A stretch of DNA of 64,000 bases, taken from Pseudomonas synxantha (GTDB lineage Bacteria; Pseudomonadota; Gammaproteobacteria; Pseudomonadales; Pseudomonadaceae). Below are positions 55,644-63,174 of the stretch, in pieces. The DNA lies in NCBI RefSeq assembly GCF_900105675.1, contig NZ_LT629786.1, positions 4,092,001 to 4,156,000 of the forward strand, written 5' to 3'. The translations under genes and the position numbers were made by a program. The notes under the pieces are model-generated. The model did no database searches and was not told where the DNA came from. It saw nothing but the letters and a program-made list of their open reading frames with translations. Position 1 is the stretch's first letter. The number at the start of each line of letters is the position of its first letter.

Positions 55644-56804
55644 TCAGCGGCCGTTGATGGCCGACCAGATTTGCCCGCCCGGCTTGAGGTCACGGGCGAT
55701 CTGTTCGGCAGCACCCTGGCGGGCGGAACCGGCATAGGCGCGGGCGACATTCTGGGCGTTGGTGTCGGTGCCCGAGCCCTGGCCGTCGGCAACGTTGATG
55801 GTTTGCTGGATCACCACCTGGTTGCTGCTAGTAGTGCCTGATTGACCGCCGCCCAGTGCGCGCACGCCCAGGGAGCCGTCGGCGCCACGGCTCAGAGGCA
55901 TGATGGCTTCGGGGCCGGCTTCGCCGAAGAGGGCCATGGGGGCCAGGGTTGGGCCGGTCGCAATGGAGTTGGTGAATACACCTCCATTGGCATACTTAAT
56001 GCCGGAGACATTGAGTTCATTTTGATACCCGCTTGGCCCCAGCACTGAACCTGCGGGAACAGAAGGGCTCAACCAACTGGTGATGGCCGAGCCGGCCAAA
56101 CTGAACAACGACTTCAGGGCACTAGAGGCCGCCGTTTTGGCAGCCATCGCCGCCATGTCTTTAAGTACCGAGGTGGCAAAGTCTGAGAAGTTGAACTTCC
56201 CCGTAGTCGCAAACGTCAGGACCGCGGCATCCATCTTTTCAAAAGCACTGGCGAACACCGCCTTCGATTGCTCGGCTGCCGTACCTGCGCTAGTAGAATA
56301 CTCTTTGAACGCGGCACTGGCGCCTTCGCGCCAATCATCGAGCAGCTGGGTCATATCGGCGAAATTACTTTTAACTTGCCCAGTTTTTTCTTCACTCAGA
56401 AGAGCCATCCCCTCCTGATCCGATGAAGCTGCATCCCCATACGGCCCACCCGTTGGAAACTTCAGCCCCGCCCGCTCGGTGTAACTGGACTGCGCCTCCA
56501 GCGCACCAACAAAATCATTCTGCGCACCCTGGCTCTGCTTGAGCACTTGCACCAGTTGCGCATTTTTCTGAATAAAATTTTCCGCCGCATCCGTGGCCGG
56601 GTCATAGGCCCTTTGAAAGCCCTTGAACTGGCCGGACGTGACCTGTAGCGCCGCTGCGGCAGAGGCGCTGACCTTTTTACTGGCGTCCTCGATCTTCTGC
56701 TGCATCTCGCGCATGCTGTTTTCGGTAATCCGCGACGCCTTCGCCAGGGCCTGCTCCAGGCTGCCGAGGTTGAGCGTCAGACTACCCTGGGAAGCAGTTG
56801 CCAT
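55644..56804 (-). CDS. Tape measure protein H, unusually short
   Basis: The 386-residue protein is lambda-H-like. The N-terminus is a coiled-coil (SLTLNLGSLEQALAKASRIT). The C-terminal part is the lambda tape-measure C-terminal domain (AVLTFATTGKFNFSDFATSV, ANGGVFTNSIATGPTLAPMA, FGEAGPEAIMPL). Lambda H has 853 residues. This copy seems to lack most of the long helical middle that sets tail length. The start at 56804 has GGAGAA. Confidence 0.88.
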   Translation of the reverse strand: MATASQGSLTLNLGSLEQALAKASRITENSMREMQQKIEDASKKVSASAAAALQVTSGQFKGFQRAYDPATDAAENFIQKNAQLVQVLKQSQGAQNDFVGALEAQSSYTERAGLKFPTGGPYGDAASSDQEGMALLSEEKTGQVKSNFADMTQLLDDWREGASAAFKEYSTSAGTAAEQSKAVFASAFEKMDAAVLTFATTGKFNFSDFATSVLKDMAAMAAKTAASSALKSLFSLAGSAITSWLSPSVPAGSVLGPSGYQNELNVSGIKYANGGVFTNSIATGPTLAPMALFGEAGPEAIMPLSRGADGSLGVRALGGGQSGTTSSNQVVIQQTINVADGQGSGTDTNAQNVARAYAGSARQGAAEQIARDLKPGGQIWSAINGR

Positions 56805-56824
56805 AGGTTTCTCCGGGTCATGGA

Positions 56825-56846
56825 TAAAACCCGTCGAAACGGGTTT
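56825..56846 (-). terminator. Hairpin between GT and H genes
   Basis: AAACCCGT / ACGGGTTT stem with a 4-base loop and a T-run on the minus strand, located 21 bases past the T stop. Confidence 0.65.
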
Positions 56847-56866
56847 CAAGGAAAGTGGCGTCGTCC

Positions 56867-57501
56867 TTAACGCCACTCGTTCATCGCACGTTCGAGCGAC
56901 ACACCCCGGCGCAGCTCGTGGGGCATGAAGTCAATCATTTCGGCCGTGCCGCCGCCCAGCCGGTGGGTCTGCAGCGCTATCAACGCGCTGCCCGCCTCCA
57001 GCCGCCTACCGGCGTGCAGGGAACCATATCGGTCGATATAGCGTCCCCAGGCCAGGGCTTCGTGATAGGTCATGCGTTCTTTGGCTTCGGTGATCGTGCG
57101 GCCGCCCACTCCGTTCAGCACCAGTTCGTGCCAGAACTCATCGGCGACCGTCAGCTCTTTGCGCCGCTACCCTGAGTGCCATTGACCTCATTGACTGCAT
57201 TGAGGATCAGAAATCCCAATGACGGCTCAAGACCGAAAGCATCGTCGTAACTAAGGGCTTCATCGCCCTCAGCCCCCAACGATACCGACGCGGCGAGGTA
57301 GCTGGCGTTGCGGCTTTGTGACGACTCACCCTGGCTGAACAGACGCTCGATCACGCCGAACGACTGACGGCGGATGTGCAACGTGAAGGTATCGGTCACT
57401 TCCTTGCCGGTTTTGCTGTCCAGGTGCGTCCAGCTGATGTCTTTCTTCACCGGCAGGCCATCGACGATGCCGCCCTTGGCTTTCAGTTGTTTGAGGTTCA
57501 T
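56867..57501 (-). CDS. Tail assembly chaperone fusion gpGT (probable -1 frameshift)
   Basis: Lambda-like tails make G and a G-T fusion by -1 frameshifting. The T part here (56867-57160) is open in the -1 frame through ELTVADEFWHELVLNGVGGR and has no own ATG; the only in-frame start is a GTG at 57121. It ends LERAMNEWR. The shift must lie after a TAG in the -1 frame, in the last codons of G, where GGC GCA AAG AGC gives an AAA repeat but no perfect slippery heptamer. The fusion is likely; the exact slip is uncertain. Confidence 0.7.
57151..57501 (-). CDS. Tail assembly chaperone gpG
   Basis: The 116-residue product (MNLKQLKAKGGIVDGLPVKK, ending NGTQGSGAKS) takes the G position between the tube protein and the tape measure. 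It helps load the tape measure during assembly. It starts eight bases after the V stop. Confidence 0.85.
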   Translation of the reverse strand: MNLKQLKAKGGIVDGLPVKKDISWTHLDSKTGKEVTDTFTLHIRRQSFGVIERLFSQGESSQSRNASYLAASVSLGAEGDEALSYDDAFGLEPSLGFLILNAVNEVNGTQGSGAKS

Positions 57502-57509
57502 GGCGTCTC

Positions 57510-58001
57510 TCAGGCTTTCTTGATCCAGGCGCTTGCGCCGGTGCGTTGGATGGTGACGGTGGTAGTCACGACCGCGTTCAGTGCGAAATTGAACGGGAAG
57601 TCCGACACGTAGCCGTCGAAAGTGAACCAGGTGCGGGTCGCCGGCAGTTCAAAGCCATCGCCCTTGGCGTTCAGCGTGGGCAGCACGTCCTTGCCGTCGG
57701 ACCAGCCCACCGCCCACTTCACACCGGTATCGCCCTTGGCTTCAGACAGCTGGTGCAGGCGGATATGGCTGGCGTTGGTCGGGTCGGCGTTCAGGCCCAG
57801 GCTCGCAGTGCCTGGGGTGCGCAAACCTTTCTTGTAGCTGCGCTCTTCGGCATTGAGGCTGGTGTCTTCAATCTGCTCGGCCGGCGCGCCACCAGGTTCG
57901 AATGAAGTGGCGTGCTCAATTTCCAGCACGGTGTAGGGCCCGGTGCCGGAGACCGGCGGGACGAGGGCAAAAATCTGGGTACCTTGGGTAAGAATCGACA
58001 T
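57510..58001 (-). CDS. Major tail tube protein V (flexible tail)
   Basis: The 163-residue protein is the tube subunit of the lambda-like tail. Key segments are [20 protein letters not shown] and [20 protein letters not shown], with an all-beta profile. The start at 58001 has GGAGAA. It is the first gene after a strong terminator that separates the flexible module from the contractile module. Confidence 0.9.
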   Translation of the reverse strand: MSILTQGTQIFALVPPVSGTGPYTVLEIEHATSFEPGGAPAEQIEDTSLNAEERSYKKGLRTPGTASLGLNADPTNASHIRLHQLSEAKGDTGVKWAVGWSDGKDVLPTLNAKGDGFELPATRTWFTFDGYVSDFPFNFALNAVVTTTVTIQRTGASAWIKKA

Positions 58002-58021
58002 CGAGTGTTCTCCATGAACAA

Positions 58022-58042
58022 TAAAAAACCCGCGAAGGCGGG
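58022..58042 (-). terminator. Terminator between the contractile and flexible tail modules
   Basis: CCCGC / GCGGG stem with a 4-base loop followed by six T on the minus strand. It lies about 50 bases past the 65-residue gene and 20 bases before V. Confidence 0.85.
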
Positions 58043-58093
58043 CTGTGGGGTGCAACGGCTGTGTTGCTGCGTGCAAGGCAGGTCGAGACGGGA

Positions 58094-58291
58094 TCAGGGT
58101 GCCGGTTTGCCATCCAGGTAAGGCGGCGCATTCGGGTCCGGCTCTCGGCTCTTGATCAGGTCGACCAATGCCTGGTTGCTCTGGGCCAACAGTCGAATGG
58201 CCGCGTTGAGCGCCACCTGGCCATCGGTCTGGGTTTGCAGGGCGGCGATCAAGCGGTTGATCGCGGCCAATTCTTCGTCGTTCATAGGCAT
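58094..58291 (-). CDS. Small hypothetical protein, 65 aa
   Basis: The 65-residue protein ([20 protein letters not shown]) is helical and ends [16 protein letters not shown]. It follows gpD. AGGA precedes the ATG. Its position at the end of the contractile module suggests a small structural or regulatory role, but no family is recognised. Confidence 0.65.
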   Translation of the reverse strand: MPMNDEELAAINRLIAALQTQTDGQVALNAAIRLLAQSNQALVDLIKSREPDPNAPPYLDGKPAP

Positions 58292-58356
58292 CTTGGTTCC
58301 TGTATCACGTCAGGTAGGCAGGGTGTGGGAGCTTCAACAGCGCGCAGCGATGACAA

Positions 58357-59367
58357 TCAAGACGCCAACCCAGTGGCCATGATCGAACTGCGATACCCCG
58401 TCGCCGGGTCGCCAACGTGGGTCAGTTGGGTAATCGACCAGCGCCCCTGCATGTACGAAGGCCAGGTTTCATCCAGCACCAGCAAGCCTTCGGCAGCGAG
58501 CAACGGGTTACCTGGGCAATCGATCTGCAGCTTCAAACCTTCACGGCCCACTCGGCGCAGTTCGCCTTCGGCCACGGCGCGGGCTTCGGCTTCGTTCTGG
58601 CAGCGCTGACGCAAGGTCTTGAACGGGGCAATCCCGACCTGGACCACGCGCTGTTTGCCGGCGGCGGCGTCCCACCAGCTGACGCGGCTGCCCATGTATT
58701 TGGAGCGTGATTTTTCGTCGAGCTTGGCGGTAATGAAGGCATGCTCACCGGGCCGGTTGTCCTCGGTCACCGATAATTTCACTGGCGGCAATAGCTGACC
58801 GGAGAGTGACTTGGCCTGCCCCGCTTCGGCCAGTACATAGAGCTCGTTGAACGGTTTGGTGACCGCGTTGTAGCGCTTGGCCAGGCGAGTGATGAAGGCC
58901 ATGTCGCTTTCATTGGACTGGTCGATGTGCGCAATCGCAATGCCGTCCAACGCGGGTGCCACTCGCGGTGAAAAACCATGGCGGCTGACCAGTTGGCGAA
59001 ACAATGCCCCCAATGTCGTCGGCCCATGGCTGGCGGAGCGGCGCTGGCGATATCCGCTCTTATCCACCTCACTGAAGGGCGCGGCCGTGGCCACGATCAT
59101 CAGGCGCATCGGAAACAACACCGGGGTTCTTTGGGTGACGACAAACTCGCCTTTTTCCACCAAGCCGGTTTCCTGGTAACCGACGCGCAGGCCGATCTTG
59201 CCGCTCAGGCTGGGCAACCCCTCCAGCCCTTCGATATTGAGGGTCAATTCCAGGCGGTCAGTCTGGATACCGGCAGCGTCGGTGTGGCTCCAGTGCATCA
59301 GGCGTTGATTGAGCAGCGCCGCGTTGGCGCCGTAGAACTCTACGATCGGGGTAAATCCCTGTGCCAT
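58357..59367 (-). CDS. Contractile tail hub protein gpD
   Basis: The 336-residue protein is the baseplate hub of P2-like contractile tails (phage late control D/VgrG-like fold). Visible segments are IVEFYGANAALLNQRLMHWS, LFRQLVSRHGFSPRVAPALD and QSNESDMAFITRLAKRYNAV, a common gpD motif. AAGGAGG precedes the ATG. It closes the contractile set in the usual U-X-D order. Confidence 0.92.
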   Translation of the reverse strand: MAQGFTPIVEFYGANAALLNQRLMHWSHTDAAGIQTDRLELTLNIEGLEGLPSLSGKIGLRVGYQETGLVEKGEFVVTQRTPVLFPMRLMIVATAAPFSEVDKSGYRQRRSASHGPTTLGALFRQLVSRHGFSPRVAPALDGIAIAHIDQSNESDMAFITRLAKRYNAVTKPFNELYVLAEAGQAKSLSGQLLPPVKLSVTEDNRPGEHAFITAKLDEKSRSKYMGSRVSWWDAAAGKQRVVQVGIAPFKTLRQRCQNEAEARAVAEGELRRVGREGLKLQIDCPGNPLLAAEGLLVLDETWPSYMQGRWSITQLTHVGDPATGYRSSIMATGLAS

Positions 59368-59376
59368 GCAGCCTCC

Positions 59377-59589
59377 TTAATCCCACGCCAGCACGGGTCG
59401 TACAGCCGCCGGCCTGGCTTGCATCTCAGGCACGATCACCCATACGCCGGCCGGCAATACCGGACCGTATTCAGCCAGTTCAGGGTTCAAGCGCCAGAGG
59501 GTTTCTTCCGCAGCGTCGTCGCAACGCCCCAGCTCGCGATAGAGCAACAGGTTGACCGAATCACCGGCGATACTTCGCACTCTACGCAT
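59377..59589 (-). CDS. Tail protein X
   Basis: The 70-residue protein of the P2 gpX family contains a LysM-like segment (DSVNLLLYRELGRCDDAAEE, LNPELAEYGPVLPAGVWVIV). It binds at the tail hub next to D. It overlaps the U gene by eight bases. Confidence 0.9.
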   Translation of the reverse strand: MRRVRSIAGDSVNLLLYRELGRCDDAAEETLWRLNPELAEYGPVLPAGVWVIVPEMQARPAAVRPVLAWD

Positions 59590-59965
59590 TGACGAACTCC
59601 TCCAGTTCCAGGGTCCAGGTCATGACCATGGCAGTGCCGTCATCGATCACGTTGCTTTGGGTTTCCACCACTGAGTTGATCCGCCACAGCCCCCAGTTAC
59701 GGCCGATACCATCGACCAGCGGCAAAGGCGCACGCGCATTTTGCAGTGCGCGCAGTTCGTCCAGGCGCTGCATGCCGGTGGCGTACATGGCCGTGCCGCT
59801 GAACGTGAGCTTTTCCAGCTTCTGGCCGTTCTGCCGCGACTGGGGTTTGCTGGCAATAATCGCCAGGTCACTCCAGCCGCCGTCGCTGTTGCGGATCAAC
59901 GACGAATAGGCAAAACCTCGGGACAAGCCAAAGATAAAGTCGCCGAGTACCATTTGTTGTCGCAT
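59582..59965 (-). CDS. Tail completion protein U
   Basis: The 127-residue P2 gpU-like protein begins MRQQMVLGDFIFGLSRGFAY and has the family segments FSGTAMYATGMQRLDELRAL and GRNWGLWRINSVVETQS. The ATG at 59965 follows a strong AGGAGG site and overlaps the tape-measure stop as TGATG. Confidence 0.92.
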   Translation of the reverse strand: MRQQMVLGDFIFGLSRGFAYSSLIRNSDGGWSDLAIIASKPQSRQNGQKLEKLTFSGTAMYATGMQRLDELRALQNARAPLPLVDGIGRNWGLWRINSVVETQSNVIDDGTAMVMTWTLELEEFVNA

Positions 59966-61785
59966 CAATCACCTCCTGAAGGATCGGCCAGTGCCGCGTT
60001 GCGCCGAATGCCAAGAGAGTCGGTGACCATGGGCATGCATTGAAACTGCAGTGCCTGGATCACCTGGTTGACCACTTGCTGGGCATCGGCGGGGTTGACG
60101 CCGGTGATCTGGATACTCGGTGAGATCGTGACCTGAACGTTATCCGTGCGGGCACTGTTGAGCTCCTTGCTCAGTGCATTGGGTGCGGGCAGGCGATCAT
60201 TTGAGCTGAACAGTTTGTCACCGAGCCAACTGCCCGCTTCGCTGCCCAGCAAGCCACCGATGGCGCCGCCAACTGCGGTGCCGATACCTGGGAAAACCAG
60301 GGTGCCGAGCGCGGCGCCGGCGGACGCTCCGGCCCAGGCGCCACCGGCGGTGCTGAGACCGGAACCGACAGCCTTGGCGTCGTCAGTGCGTACGCCCTGA
60401 ATCACATCAAACGCCGTGTCGGCGTACCTCATCGGGCCAAGGCGGCGAGCACCCGCCAGCCCCAGTTTGCTCACTGCTCCCGAAGGATTGGCAGGCATCT
60501 TCAGCGGGCCCGGCAGAGGTTCACGACTGAAGTTGCGAGCCTGTGGCGCTGTCGCTACCCGACCTTCGGAAGGCATGGGGATGAGCTTGCGCTCTAAGGC
60601 TTCGATCAGCCCTGGACCTCTGCTCGCTGGCGACTGGCCCGCAGTTCCACTCTTGCTTCGACGGTTCGCCACGGCCACTCGAGGTTGCAACCGTCGAGCC
60701 GGACCACCGGCATCGAAACCTAAAAATGGTGCAGGCAACGATGCCTTTGCATCACGTTCGAGGCTGTTTAGGATCCGCGCAAACACACCGCCGTTCTTGC
60801 GGGCGGGTGATCGTTTGGTCGAGGCAGTCTTCGGTGCAACCAGTTGTTTCTTCGGCCTGTTCTGAGTGTGTTGAGATCCCTGCTTTTTTTGCGACCTCGG
60901 CTGACGAGGGTTCTTTTTCCCGCGAGAACCTGGCGAGCGCGAACGGCGGCTTTCGATGGGATGCTGAGTTGCCGTTGCACAGCAGCACGACTTATCTTTT
61001 TCAGCACCGCCCTCCTTGAACAGCTTGCCAACACCCGGAAGCTTACCCAGCGTCGCATCGACCACGTTGCCTGCAACGCGGGTTTTTATCGTTTCTCCCA
61101 AACCGGAGAAAAACTCGGAAAACACCGGCGTAACGGCGCCCGCTGTTTTAACCGCGCCCGCCAGAGCCGGCGACTCTGCAGCAGCGCCATTGACACTATC
61201 CACCAGGCCCGTTTTGGCTTTCAGCCAAAGTGCTTCGCCCCAGACCGGCGTGGCCTCCAGGGTCGTAGAGAAACGCTTGCCGCTTTCGCTGGACTCCTCG
61301 CGCAGCGCCTTGATCGACTTTTCCGAAGTCGCCGTTTTGTCAAACTTCAACTGGCTGCCTGAATGCTGCAGCGCACTTGCCAGATCGATTATCTGTGCGC
61401 TGCCCAGCGTCATGGCCTCGCGGGTATGGCGCAAATCCTCTGAGGTGGTCGAAACGGATTCAGCCACCGTCTTCGATTCTGTTCGCCCATCCATGTTGGA
61501 CGAACGCACAGCAATCGCCCTGAGCGACGACAAGGCGGTGTCGAGAGAATCCACACCCTCACGCAATGAGCCGAGCGACAGAGCCAGCTCATCGAGTTTC
61601 AGCGTCGCGTCAGTGAGGGCGGCAACTGTCCCGGACAAGTCAGCCAGACCTGTTGATGGGGTTGAGCTGCCAACCGACAAAGCGCCAAGGCTGACGATAT
61701 CGGCGTCATGTGCGCCGTCTGTAGTGCCGAACGCATCCCGGCCATTCTTGGCCATGGCATATGCGAGCGAATACTTGTCCTGCAT
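59965..61785 (-). CDS. Tape measure protein of the contractile tail
   Basis: The 606-residue protein sets the tail length. The first 270 residues are helical (TLKLDELALSLGSLREGVDS). An unusual basic stretch with CCC follows (DKSCCCATATQHPIESRRSR). The second half has Gly/Ala-rich membrane-active segments (GTLVFPGIGTAVGGAIGGLL) and ends SLGIRRNAALADPSGGD. It starts six bases after the chaperone fusion gene, the expected order. AGGAG precedes the ATG. Confidence 0.9.
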   Translation of the reverse strand: MQDKYSLAYAMAKNGRDAFGTTDGAHDADIVSLGALSVGSSTPSTGLADLSGTVAALTDATLKLDELALSLGSLREGVDSLDTALSSLRAIAVRSSNMDGRTESKTVAESVSTTSEDLRHTREAMTLGSAQIIDLASALQHSGSQLKFDKTATSEKSIKALREESSESGKRFSTTLEATPVWGEALWLKAKTGLVDSVNGAAAESPALAGAVKTAGAVTPVFSEFFSGLGETIKTRVAGNVVDATLGKLPGVGKLFKEGGAEKDKSCCCATATQHPIESRRSRSPGSRGKKNPRQPRSQKKQGSQHTQNRPKKQLVAPKTASTKRSPARKNGGVFARILNSLERDAKASLPAPFLGFDAGGPARRLQPRVAVANRRSKSGTAGQSPASRGPGLIEALERKLIPMPSEGRVATAPQARNFSREPLPGPLKMPANPSGAVSKLGLAGARRLGPMRYADTAFDVIQGVRTDDAKAVGSGLSTAGGAWAGASAGAALGTLVFPGIGTAVGGAIGGLLGSEAGSWLGDKLFSSNDRLPAPNALSKELNSARTDNVQVTISPSIQITGVNPADAQQVVNQVIQALQFQCMPMVTDSLGIRRNAALADPSGGD

Positions 61786-61790
61786 CCCGC

Positions 61791-62485
61791 TTACTCCTGT
61801 TTAACGCCAAGGCGAGTGATCGCAATGTCGTAGCGGCGCAATGCTTTTCCGGCGTCCCAGTCGAGGATCTCCGCCTCATTGACCGAGTAGATCAACGGCA
61901 CCACATCGAGGATTACGTCGATGTCGCGCTGCGAAAGAAGTCCGCCGGTTGATTTAAAAAATCGTCGATGCGCTCCTGCAGTTCCGTCCAGTCGGGCACG
62001 GTCAAACCAGCCAGGTCGGGAATCATCAGGCCGGTGCAATGGGCGGTAATGAACTCGGCGCGCTCTTTGTTAGTGGCGAGCTTTTTCATCACTTTGGTGG
62101 CGCGCAGGGCGGGCATTTCCAGGGGCAGTTCGGTCAGGGTTCGGCCGGCTGCGTCCAGGGGCAATAGCAACTGGACGGGTTGGTCGTGGGGTGTCGCGTC
62201 CTGTGCGTCCATGAAGAACGACGCAGGGCGCGTCGACATTTCATGTACGTACTGGGCAATGCTCACGTAGTCCGGACGCTTGAGCTGATCGAGCTCTTTT
62301 TCCGACAGGCCGGTGGCGAGTTTCGCCAGTTCGAAAAACTGATCGTCCTCGTCATCACCGGCCCGGGCCAGCGCGTCTTTTTGCGCGGCGTAAAACAACG
62401 GTTTGAGCTGAACCTGCTGGATCGTCGCGCCGGTGTCGGCGGTGATCGGAGCCAGCAGGATATGCAACGGTGGCATCCAGGCCAT
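61791..62485 (-). CDS. Tail assembly chaperone with -1 frameshift fusion (E+E'-like)
   Basis: A zero-frame product of 190 residues (61913-62485) can be extended by a -1 shift into the overlapping frame ending at 61791, giving a fusion of about 231 residues (FFKSTGGLLSQRDIDVILDV then ITRLGVKQE). The shift site at 61955-61961 is T TTT TTA, a canonical X-XXY-YYZ heptamer in the correct frame. P2 E/E+E' and lambda G/GT use the same strategy to load the tape measure. The next gene is the tape measure, which confirms the role. Confidence 0.9.
61955..61961 (-). promoter_or_regulatory. -1 ribosomal frameshift slippery site
   Basis: On the minus strand T TTT TTA sits at codons GAU UUU UUA of the chaperone gene. 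Slipping by one base enters the frame that stays open to 61791. Confidence 0.88.
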
Positions 62486-62547
62486 GGGGCAATTCCTTGT
62501 TGAAAGGTATTGAAAAGTACCGAAAATCCAGATCTGAACGCGGTCCC

Positions 62548-62637
62548 TGTAGGAGCAGGCTTGCCTGCGATAGCATCAACTCGGTGCTCCAGACACACCG
62601 AGTCGCCTGCATCGCGGGCAAGCCCGGCTCCCACATT
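62548..62637. repeat. REPIN inside the tail operon
   Basis: Outer arms of the type TGTAGGAGCAGGCTTGCCTG and CGGGCAAGCCCGGCTCCCAC surround an inner inverted repeat (ACTCGGTG...CACCGAGT). It lies between the tube gene and the chaperone gene and may fold in their mRNA. Confidence 0.85.
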
Positions 62638-62667
62638 GACCGTGCCTGCCTTAGATTGCAGTCATTT

Positions 62668-63174
62668 TTAAGGCATCAGTACGGCGCGGCGCGCATCGCC
62701 AAGAATGTCGACACCGTTGAGCACGAACTTCTGGGTGCGCACGTCGATGTCGATCACCGAAATGCCATTTTCCAGACGGTTGTAGGTACGGCAAGACAGT
62801 TCCAGTGTGGTGGTGGCCTTGTCGCCCATCTTCAGCTTCGCCTCCTCCAGGGATTTGAGCTTGCCGCCGACGGTGTGGTAGGTGAAGTAGGTCTTGCCGT
62901 CCTGGTCCTGGCCGGCTTCACGCACGTTCAGCAAAATGTCGTCGCCCGTGCGCACGCCCAGGGCCAGCATGATTTCCGGGCCGGCACCTTGCAGCACCAG
63001 TTTGGCATTGAGCACTTTGCCGCTCTTGGCCATTTCTTCGGCGATGAAACGCCCGCCGGACATGGCTTCCATGTCGAACTCGATCTTCGGCGGGGTGAAC
63101 TCTTCCACGGTTGCGGACAACGGCAGGCCTTGAAGGGTGGCCGCGATGGCCTGTCTGACTCGGTTGGTAAACAT
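62668..63174 (-). CDS. Contractile tail tube protein
   Basis: The 168-residue protein (MFTNRVRQAIAATLQGLPLS) matches the P2 FII/R-pyocin tube position and pattern: EEFTPPKIEFDMEAMSGGRF and VITKFVLNGVDILGDARRA-like end. It forms the inner tube pushed through the target envelope. Its ATG overlaps the sheath stop as TAATG. Confidence 0.92.
   Translation of the reverse strand: MFTNRVRQAIAATLQGLPLSATVEEFTPPKIEFDMEAMSGGRFIAEEMAKSGKVLNAKLVLQGAGPEIMLALGVRTGDDILLNVREAGQDQDGKTYFTYHTVGGKLKSLEEAKLKMGDKATTTLELSCRTYNRLENGISVIDIDVRTQKFVLNGVDILGDARRAVLMP

Noticed and set aside
61791..62039. Separate 82-residue gene overlapping the tail chaperone
   Set aside because: It has no ribosome site and its useful part begins exactly at the T TTT TTA slip site, so it is the -1 frame of a fusion.
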